Positions 1 through 5,591 of a DNA stretch of 6,751 bases are shown here, piece by piece. Made by a program: the position numbers and the translations under genes. Every line of letters begins with the position of its first letter. The stretch's first letter is position 1. This DNA comes from Bacteriovorax stolpii (GTDB lineage: Bacteria > Bdellovibrionota > Bacteriovoracia > Bacteriovoracales > Bacteriovoracaceae), in contig CAMAYW010000132.1 of the NCBI GenBank assembly GCA_945862475.1, positions 1 to 6,751 on the forward strand. Direction: 5' to 3'. Below the pieces are notes generated by a model, which did not search any database, was not told where the DNA came from, and worked only from the letters and a program-made list of their open reading frames with translations.

Positions 1-585
1 GAAAGTGAAGAAGTACAGAATGATCCAAATTACATAGAAATTAATAAAAAAATAAGTGAATATGAAGAAAAAATTGAAAAATACACTAAACTTATGAATC
101 GCGAAAAAGTAGAAAAAACAAAATATGAATATGAGGACGCTAAAGATTCCGTTCAGAAAGAATTAAATAATTTTTTGAAAGAAAAACCTAAAAAGATAAA
201 TGAAATTGTAAAAAAACATCAAAAAAAATATGACGATGAAAATCCACATAAGTCCAATCCATCTACAGATGTAACACCTACTCAAGTTAGCGAGAGTAGT
301 GACATCACATCAACTTGTAGAGAATTCAAAAGGTGCGTCGCCCAGAAAAATACAAAAAAACCCGAACCAAATGATGAAGGTAAAACAGTCTGGGTTACAA
401 ATGAATGCATCGAACTCAACGCCTTGGCAAAAATGGTTGTAAACAAAAAGAAAAATCGATCAATTGGAACAACCCCAGCCATGTGTACCGCCGCCAACAA
501 CTCAGGTCGTGAAGATTCTCCGAAGGGATGGATGGGAGCAGTTGACACATTTAATAAAGAATTACGGAGAACTCAAGGTCAGTAA
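1..585 (+). CDS. 3' part of an unrecognised coiled-coil protein with four C-terminal cysteines (5' end outside window)
   Basis: The frame is open from the first base and ends at TAA 583-585, giving 194 visible residues. An ATG exists at 94, but the frame continues upstream with the same Lys/Glu-rich composition and no start signal is evident, so I treat the gene as truncated by the window edge. Visible residues 1 to about 85 are highly charged (Lys, Glu, Asn, Tyr) with heptad-like spacing, consistent with a coiled coil. A Ser/Thr/Pro-rich linker follows (about 86-103). The last 90 residues contain four cysteines (visible residues 106, 112, 136, 162), the first pair as CREFKRC, and two tryptophans. 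I recognise no family. The paired cysteines would suit an exported protein with two disulfides, but the N-terminus that would carry a signal peptide is not in view. It lies 54 bases upstream of the lipoprotein gene on the same strand and could share its transcript. Confidence 0.75.
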   Translation, partial: ESEEVQNDPNYIEINKKISEYEEKIEKYTKLMNREKVEKTKYEYEDAKDSVQKELNNFLKEKPKKINEIVKKHQKKYDDENPHKSNPSTDVTPTQVSESSDITSTCREFKRCVAQKNTKKPEPNDEGKTVWVTNECIELNALAKMVVNKKKNRSIGTTPAMCTAANNSGREDSPKGWMGAVDTFNKELRRTQGQ

Positions 586-604
586 CCGACCCCAATAGTC
601 GGTT
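584..604 (+). repeat. Alternative 7-bp hairpin competing with the 12-bp inverted repeat
   Basis: AACCGAC at 584-590, which begins inside the stop codon of the upstream gene, is the reverse complement of GTCGGTT at 598-604, with a 7-base loop (591-597). The outer T583-G605 pair can add a wobble. The same GTCGGTT also forms the outer half of the left arm of the larger hairpin, so the two stems exclude each other. AACCGAC occurs again at 622-628, which makes the 584-590 copy a direct repeat of the right arm. Confidence 0.6.
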
Positions 605-628
605 GAGAATATTACCTTCTCAACCGAC
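598..628. repeat. Perfect 12-bp inverted repeat, 7-base loop, in front of the lipoprotein gene
   Basis: Arm GTCGGTTGAGAA (598-609) is the exact reverse complement of TTCTCAACCGAC (617-628), with loop 610-616. The right arm ends directly against the AAGGT Shine-Dalgarno stretch at 629-633. No T-run follows on the + strand, so it is not a canonical rho-independent terminator. As RNA it could be an mRNA stability, processing or attenuation element. As DNA the dyad could equally be an operator. The structure is directly visible; its role is inferred. Confidence 0.85.
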
Positions 629-633
629 AAGGT
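629..633 (+). promoter_or_regulatory. Ribosome binding site of the lipoprotein gene
   Basis: AAGGT lies six bases before ATG 640. The other in-frame ATG at 661 is preceded by CACCGG, a poor Shine-Dalgarno sequence, so this site decides in favour of 640 as the start. Confidence 0.55.
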
Positions 634-639
634 CTAAGT

Positions 640-3243
640 ATGAATGTTGAACGTCACCGGATGATACAACTCTCGCTCAATAGAAGAACTGCATGGAAGT
701 TAGTTCATGCGTTATGTGTGTTCACTCTCCTCGCCTCTTGTAATCCAACTGAATTGACTCCTAAAAATGCTAAAAGCAGTGTGATGGCGAATGACGGTTC
801 CCTTACTGGCATGGCCTATGTTTACGAAGATAGTCCGTATGTTCTTGGTGGACCGAATTACGGACCTCGTAATGTGTCGATGGCATCTTTTTTGAATCCC
901 ATTGCAAAACTCATTACTCCTAATAATTCTCTCACAGGAAACTGTACGATGAATTTTTATGGACCTGGTGTGACGATAAACGATTGCGTGCGCTCCCTCT
1001 CAAAAGCATCGGCTTCTACCCAACCTCTTCCAAGAAAAGCTGATGGAACTTATATCTTTCCAACTGACTCATCAGAATTTTATCAAGTGAATTCTTTGTA
1101 TCATGTGAATCTAGCTAATAAAGTGTTTCATGAAAAATTGAATTTTGCTTATCAAAAGGCCATGACCCTAGACTCCTATGGTGAGCCTAGATCGATTCCT
1201 TCCTATCTTATGGGCTCGAAACTTTTTTGGTTTAAGGCAATGTCGAGTATTGATAAAAAAATATTTAATTTTGATTATCTTACGACCTACTCACAATGTG
1301 ATCTTGAAGGAAACGCCTCGTTTAATCCAACTGGCCCGACACTTTGTTTTGGTGGTCTAAAAAATTATCCAGGTTTTTATTTTATCCAGGACCCTAGTAT
1401 CATCTATCACGAGTTGGGCCACGCCTATATTGCTCTTATGATGAATCTAAGGAATGGAGTGAACTCAACAAATTACCATCCCCTTCGTTCAAACTTAGGT
1501 GGACTGGGTTATGATGAAGCAGGATCCATTGGTGAAGGCGTTGCCGACTATTTTAGCTACATGATGAATAAGAGAGAGCGCATCGGAGAATTTGCCCTCG
1601 GTAAAATTGCTAAACAAGCGAGACCCCTTACAGAATCAGATGACCTTCATCGTATTCCAGGAATTGAGGAGACAGCTGAAGGACGACTATCTTACCCTCA
1701 ATTTCTTCTATATGATCCAAATAATCCTGATGTTGTATTTGAAGATGTCCACTACGCAGGTCAAATCGTTTCTCACTATCTAGTTGCTCTTACAAAAGAG
1801 TTAAAAACGAGCTGTTCCCTCACAACTCAACAAGACGGCGGTCATGATCAAGCGACTTCCATGGTCCTTCTATTATTATCTGAAACACTGAGTGAACTTG
1901 GTGATCTGAATGCCAGAGGAGTAGATGGGTATAATGGGGCCATGAATAATTTTTCAATTCCTCTCACTGGAGCAGATAATTTTTTTGTGAACCTAGATGA
2001 CACCAACTCATTTTTATGGTCGCAGTTTAATAATCCAATTACATTCCGAAGATTTTTTCAAACTTTTGCAAAAAATATCAATAAGTATATTTCCTTCTAC
2101 AATCCGCAAGTTACGATTAGACAGGGACTGTGCCCGCTCTTTACCAAAGATAGATCCGAAAAACTTTTGGATGATTATGGCCTTTTATTATTTAAAACCT
2201 ACAACGACAATGGAAACTCTACGAAGAATAGAAATACAAACATTAAAAATGTTGTATCTCAATACGCCACACCAACGTTGACTCCCGTTTCAGAAAACAA
2301 TCGAAGAAAATCCGTTCTGGTTTCAAAAGAGCTTATAGAACTATCGACTCGTACAACTGAAAACCCTGACCGAGTAGGATTTTATATTATTGACAATGGT
2401 ACCGACATGGAAGCCGTTCTGAAGGAGCTTCTCTATAAAGGATTCACAGTACCAACAAGTCCTAATGTATCAGGAACAATTTATAACAATAATAACATTC
2501 GAATTTCTCCAGGTGAGATTCTAGGACTCATTCCAAATCTTCTCAATAACTCAAACAGTACTATGGCCGGTGTTCAACTACTCGCCACAGACTGGGACCA
2601 TGTGCATATAACAGAAACTCAAACTGGTCATTTCAAGCCTTGTGTGATCGATTCTATAACCACTGAAGAACAAGGTGGAGAAAAGAATGGAACTTGCGCG
2701 AGTACTGAGACAAATTATAATCGACTTATAAAAAACACTTCGACAAACTCTTTCCCTTTATCAGCTGCTGCACCTGTTTGTATGGTTCTCTCAGAAGAGG
2801 GAGAAACATCTAAATGGGTTTCTCAAAATGAATACAGAAAGAAGCAAGGTTTAAGCCTTCTCGATAAGGACTGCTTAGGGTATTCAACTTCCGCCGTGAG
2901 TGATCAAGACTTTACCTTCAACCCTCATGAATGCTTAGTTAGATTCTTACCTGGTGCTAATGAAGCTTTCTATTCGAAAATAGAACCGCAAAAAAGTTAC
3001 TATGAATCCGTTGCTAAAATTTCAGAAGAAGGAAACTTTAACATCGGGAACGTACTTCTCTTGGAAGTCAATAAATGGATTCCACCAGGAACAAAATTTC
3101 GCTGCCGCCTTCGTGCTCGATTCAGTAATTGCTCTGATTGCTACACAGATGGTAACTTTAGCAATGATGACTTTATAGACTCCGACTACAACGGACACAA
3201 GCCTTTTAAAGTTATTAATTTTGATTTTGAAATCAATGACTAG
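640..3243 (+). CDS. Secreted lipoprotein, gluzincin-type (M36/M4-like) zinc metalloprotease
   Basis: The product has 867 residues. The N-terminus has basic residues (R15, R16, K20), a hydrophobic stretch 21-32 and lipobox L31-A-S-C34, so it should be lipidated at C34 and anchored in the envelope facing the periplasm or the outside. The active-site signature is complete: HELGH at 257-261 (zinc ligands H257 and H261, catalytic E258), GEGVADYF around E299 and D303 (third ligand plus the ExxxD of gluzincins), and VHYAGQIVSHY with H371 in the place of the transition-state histidine of thermolysin-like enzymes. Residues about 57-170 resemble the N-lobe of the catalytic domain. There is no room for the roughly 200-residue FTP/PepSY propeptide normal in M4/M36 enzymes. 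Residues about 480-867 are an unrecognised region. Fourteen cysteines besides C34 lie in the mature protein, including C822, C831 and C834 near the end, suggesting disulfides. The gene overlaps the next one. Substrate is unknown; loss of activity is possible but no key residue is missing. Confidence 0.85.
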   Translation: MNVERHRMIQLSLNRRTAWKLVHALCVFTLLASCNPTELTPKNAKSSVMANDGSLTGMAYVYEDSPYVLGGPNYGPRNVSMASFLNPIAKLITPNNSLTGNCTMNFYGPGVTINDCVRSLSKASASTQPLPRKADGTYIFPTDSSEFYQVNSLYHVNLANKVFHEKLNFAYQKAMTLDSYGEPRSIPSYLMGSKLFWFKAMSSIDKKIFNFDYLTTYSQCDLEGNASFNPTGPTLCFGGLKNYPGFYFIQDPSIIYHELGHAYIALMMNLRNGVNSTNYHPLRSNLGGLGYDEAGSIGEGVADYFSYMMNKRERIGEFALGKIAKQARPLTESDDLHRIPGIEETAEGRLSYPQFLLYDPNNPDVVFEDVHYAGQIVSHYLVALTKELKTSCSLTTQQDGGHDQATSMVLLLLSETLSELGDLNARGVDGYNGAMNNFSIPLTGADNFFVNLDDTNSFLWSQFNNPITFRRFFQTFAKNINKYISFYNPQVTIRQGLCPLFTKDRSEKLLDDYGLLLFKTYNDNGNSTKNRNTNIKNVVSQYATPTLTPVSENNRRKSVLVSKELIELSTRTTENPDRVGFYIIDNGTDMEAVLKELLYKGFTVPTSPNVSGTIYNNNNIRISPGEILGLIPNLLNNSNSTMAGVQLLATDWDHVHITETQTGHFKPCVIDSITTEEQGGEKNGTCASTETNYNRLIKNTSTNSFPLSAAAPVCMVLSEEGETSKWVSQNEYRKKQGLSLLDKDCLGYSTSAVSDQDFTFNPHECLVRFLPGANEAFYSKIEPQKSYYESVAKISEEGNFNIGNVLLLEVNKWIPPGTKFRCRLRARFSNCSDCYTDGNFSNDDFIDSDYNGHKPFKVINFDFEIND

Positions 3244-3781
3244 TCGATCATTTAAAATAATCACGATCATTTTCATGTTTTTTATTTTGACTTATATATT
3301 CTTCGGTCAAAAAAAAGATGACTCGCAACCAATGATCTCAACACAAAAAAAAGAATTGAAAAAATATGAAATCGACGTTGAGAATCTTAAAATTGATGGA
3401 AGAAAAGTTATTGGCCTTCCCCCTGGAAAAGAAAAAGAATCGCTGTCTAAAATTCAACTCTCAAACCGACACTCGACAGAGTGGGATGAGGAGCTAGAAA
3501 AAACGATTCGTTCTCAAGGTGGTGATGGAGTAAAAGATGTTCAACTAAAAAGTGTGGATTCTTTTATTTGGACTCAAGATGGCCAGTCGCTCTTTGTTGA
3601 ATCTGTCATTGTGACTTTGAAAAAACCGAACAACGAAGAGATCTCATTTAGAGTCCTAGTTGACTCTCAAACAGGTAAAATATTAAAAAACTGGGATCAA
3701 CCTATTTTTGATCCCGCCAATCCAAGAGACAATTTTAAAATTAAAATTGATCCCCGCTATCACAATGGAAGCGATAACTAG
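3236..3781 (+). CDS. Small membrane-anchored protein, tentative PepSY-like C-terminal part
   Basis: I chose ATG 3236 (181 residues), which overlaps the end of the lipoprotein gene by eight bases. An in-frame TTG at 3221 would add five residues. Neither has a good Shine-Dalgarno sequence, so translation is probably coupled to the upstream gene. Residues 8-23 form one hydrophobic transmembrane segment after a short basic N-terminus (R4, K7). With no cleavage site evident, this predicts an N-terminal anchor with the rest outside the cytoplasm. A polar lysine-rich linker follows. Residues about 82-94 look like a helix, then come strands and the segment FRVLVDSQTGKILKNW (138-153), whose V-D-x-x-T-G-x-I/V-L pattern is typical of the last hairpin of PepSY/FTP-type domains. 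That fold is known as the propeptide and inhibitor of M4-type proteases, so a partner role for the preceding protease is plausible but inferred. Its stop TAG shares bases with the metG stop, and the metG terminator lies within its last 100 bases. Confidence 0.75.
   Translation: MTSRSFKIITIIFMFFILTYIFFGQKKDDSQPMISTQKKELKKYEIDVENLKIDGRKVIGLPPGKEKESLSKIQLSNRHSTEWDEELEKTIRSQGGDGVKDVQLKSVDSFIWTQDGQSLFVESVIVTLKKPNNEEISFRVLVDSQTGKILKNWDQPIFDPANPRDNFKIKIDPRYHNGSDN
3685..3715 (-). terminator. Intrinsic terminator of metG, inside the convergent gene
   Basis: Read on the minus strand: GGGATCAA (3715-3708), 7-base loop, TTGATCCC (3700-3693), AG, then TTTTTT (3690-3685) and further A/T. This is a perfect 8-bp stem followed by a six-T run, 62 bases beyond the metG stop codon. 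On the plus strand the hairpin is followed by GCCAATCC with no T-run, so it acts only for metG. It lies entirely within the coding sequence of the opposing gene. Confidence 0.65.
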
Positions 3782-5484
3782 AGATTAGCTCCCTTCTCTT
3801 TTAACTTTTGATCCAATTCTTCAATTAGCTTCGGATCAATTTTGGGAACTAAACCCTGTGGCTCCACTTGAAGTTTAAAGTCTTGTGCAAAGAAATCCCT
3901 TAGAGCTTTTATGTCTCCTTGATAAATCTTCTTCACGACTTCACTTTCTGAAGTGAGACCAAAATACGAAAGAATAGAATTCGATAATTGAGGTAAATAC
4001 GGAGCAAAAAATGTTCCAATGACGAGGACATACGCCGTCGAAATGGCAATGGTCTCAGCAGCTTTTTCTTGATCTGTTTTAAATTCAGTCCAAGGTGCTC
4101 TCTCCGTAATAAATTGGTTCACCTTTGATCCGAGACTTAAGAGATGCTCCTGCCCTTTTTTAATTTGATAGGAATCAAGAAGCTCATGGTATTCCTTGAT
4201 GAAATCCTCTACTCCCTTAAGATGCTCATTGAAGAAAGCATCAAACCTATTCGCCTTCATTCCCTCAGGCCAATTTTTCGCCGAAAATTTCATCGCACGG
4301 TTAATGAAATTTCCAATATTGTTCGCAAGTTCCGAGTTAATCTTAAGCTCTAGCCCTTTCCAGGTAAAACTAGAGTCTGAGGTTTCTGGGATGAGTGAGG
4401 TTAAATAAAATCTAAGAGCATCAGAACCAAACTGTGTGATCGCCTCATCAGCATCCACATACCAGCCTTTTGATTTTGAGAATTGCTTTCCTTCAAGATT
4501 CACATACTGGTTGGCAGGAAGATCTGTCACAGGATTCACAAAGCCAGTCCCAAGACACATCACTGGAAAAATAATCGAGTGAAAAATTATATTATCTTTA
4601 CCTATGAAATTCACGATGGTGACGTCTTTTGAGCCCCACCAGTCTTTAATGTGATCTTCTTTAGATTGAGTTTGCTTCAAAAATTCTTTCGTGTTTGAGA
4701 CATAACCAATGGGAGCATCAAACCAAACGTAAATCTTTTTACCTTTGGCCTCCTGAAGTGGAACGTCTATTCCCCAGTCCAGGTCACGAGTGATGGCGCG
4801 ATCGACGAGATTATCCTTCGTTAAAGATTCAACAAAAGGAACAACATTTTTTCTCCAAACGGGCTTTCTAGTTTCAAACCACTTTTGAAAAGGTTCATGC
4901 ATTTTTGAAAGCATAAGGTACCACTGGTAAGAATCGATCGCCTTCACCTCTTTTGAACCACAAAATTTACAAACGGGTTTCAAAAGCTTTAATGGATCAA
5001 TCCAAGTCCCACAATCTGGGCATTCGTCGCCTCTTGCTTCAGGATAATGACAAACATAGCACTCCCCTTCCACAAATCTATCTGGGAGCATATTTTTACA
5101 ACTCTGACACTGAAGTTGTTGTTCGGCCTTCTTTTCAATTAAGCCTTTTTTCAAAAGGTCATTAAACCAAACAAGTGTTTCCTCTTTGTGATAAGGAGCC
5201 GATGTTTGTCCAAAAAAATCAAACTTAATATCATATTTTTCAAATAGACTTTTATGGGTTTGATGCCATTCATTGACGTATTCCTGATAACTTTTTCCTG
5301 CTTTCTGGGCATTCTGCATGATCGCAACACCATGCTCATCCGAGCCACTTATATGAATGGCCTTCACACCTTTTAATTTTTTATGTCTCGTAAAAATGTC
5401 CGCAGGAAGGTAAACCCCCGCAATGTGCCCAAAATGGATCGGTCCGTTAGCGTATGGAAGAGCGGATGTGATCAAATACTTCAT
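3778..5484 (-). CDS. metG: Methionine--tRNA ligase (methionyl-tRNA synthetase)
   Basis: This class Ia synthetase charges tRNA-Met, including initiator tRNA, with methionine in the cytoplasm using ATP. It has 568 residues starting at ATG 5484-5482 with GAGG four bases upstream. The Rossmann fold opens with ITSALPYANGPIHFGH; HFGH (17-20) is the HIGH signature. The connective insertion carries two zinc knuckle pairs: C126/C129 with C142/C145, and C155/C158 with C172/C175. The second signature loop reads EGKQFSKSKG (331-340), so KMSKS is QFSKS here. In the helical anticodon-binding domain, N392, R396 and W465 fall in the N-x3-R and PW contexts of the CAU-recognising residues of E. coli MetRS. The protein stops about 20 residues after the VPKID-type linker, so the C-terminal Trbp111-like tRNA-binding domain of longer enzymes such as the roughly 677-residue E. 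coli one is absent. It is convergent with the small membrane protein, with a four-base overlap of stop codons. Confidence 0.98.
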   Translation of the reverse strand: MKYLITSALPYANGPIHFGHIAGVYLPADIFTRHKKLKGVKAIHISGSDEHGVAIMQNAQKAGKSYQEYVNEWHQTHKSLFEKYDIKFDFFGQTSAPYHKEETLVWFNDLLKKGLIEKKAEQQLQCQSCKNMLPDRFVEGECYVCHYPEARGDECPDCGTWIDPLKLLKPVCKFCGSKEVKAIDSYQWYLMLSKMHEPFQKWFETRKPVWRKNVVPFVESLTKDNLVDRAITRDLDWGIDVPLQEAKGKKIYVWFDAPIGYVSNTKEFLKQTQSKEDHIKDWWGSKDVTIVNFIGKDNIIFHSIIFPVMCLGTGFVNPVTDLPANQYVNLEGKQFSKSKGWYVDADEAITQFGSDALRFYLTSLIPETSDSSFTWKGLELKINSELANNIGNFINRAMKFSAKNWPEGMKANRFDAFFNEHLKGVEDFIKEYHELLDSYQIKKGQEHLLSLGSKVNQFITERAPWTEFKTDQEKAAETIAISTAYVLVIGTFFAPYLPQLSNSILSYFGLTSESEVVKKIYQGDIKALRDFFAQDFKLQVEPQGLVPKIDPKLIEELDQKLKEKGANL

Positions 5485-5519
5485 AGTGCCTCAAATAAAG
5501 GTATTTACAGATGGAAAAT

Positions 5520-5548
5520 AGTCTACAAAGTAAGGTCTTTTTTGTCTT
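5520..5548 (-). promoter_or_regulatory. Weak candidate promoter for metG
   Basis: On the minus strand AAGACA (5548-5543) and TAGACT (5525-5520) are 17 bases apart, each matching four of six sigma-70 consensus bases. A transcript would begin near 5513, giving a leader of about 30 bases that contains the GAGG site at 5492-5489. The matches are modest in AT-rich DNA, so this is only the best candidate I see. Confidence 0.25.
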
Positions 5549-5554
5549 TTGATT

Positions 5555-5583
5555 TTGACACATTCTCCCCCCTTTTTTATTCT
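5555..5583 (+). promoter_or_regulatory. Strong sigma-70-type promoter of the helicase gene, predicted start at the ATG
   Basis: A perfect -35 box TTGACA (5555-5560) is followed after exactly 17 bases by TATTCT (5578-5583), matching four of six -10 positions. T-rich DNA upstream (5537-5554) could act as an UP element, and the spacer contains an unusual C6T6 tract (5567-5578). Initiation about seven bases after the -10 box would fall at 5590-5592, and the helicase ATG is at 5592. No Shine-Dalgarno sequence precedes that ATG, so the mRNA is predicted to be leaderless or nearly so. Confidence 0.6.
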
Positions 5584-5591
5584 CATTTCAC

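Noticed and set aside
542..547. Perfect TTGACA near the end of the first gene as a -35 box for the lipoprotein gene
   Set aside because: No plausible -10 box lies 15-19 bases downstream (the region reads ACGGAGAACT). The ten-base match TTGACACATT shared with the helicase promoter seems accidental.
282..548. Minus-strand open frame of 88 codons opposite the first gene
   Set aside because: It lies wholly antisense to a frame with consistent coding character, has no ribosome binding site and no recognisable protein features.
598..628. Calling the 12-bp inverted repeat a rho-independent terminator
   Set aside because: No T-run follows on the plus strand (AAGGTCTAAG), and none follows on the minus strand either (TATTGGGGTCGG).
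661..663. Alternative start of the lipoprotein gene at ATG 661
   Set aside because: It still leaves a valid signal peptide, but has no ribosome binding site, whereas ATG 640 has AAGG at good spacing.
3245..3272. Direct repeat CGATCATTT at 3245-3253 and 3264-3272
   Set aside because: Nine bases, two copies, in the coding region of a transmembrane segment rich in Ile and Phe; likely chance.
3808..3843. Plus-strand terminator for the small membrane protein gene (TTGATCC / GGATCAA then TTTT)
   Set aside because: The stem is only 7 bp with an 18-base loop and four T, lies inside metG, and the arms are part of a locally frequent heptamer; too weak to call.
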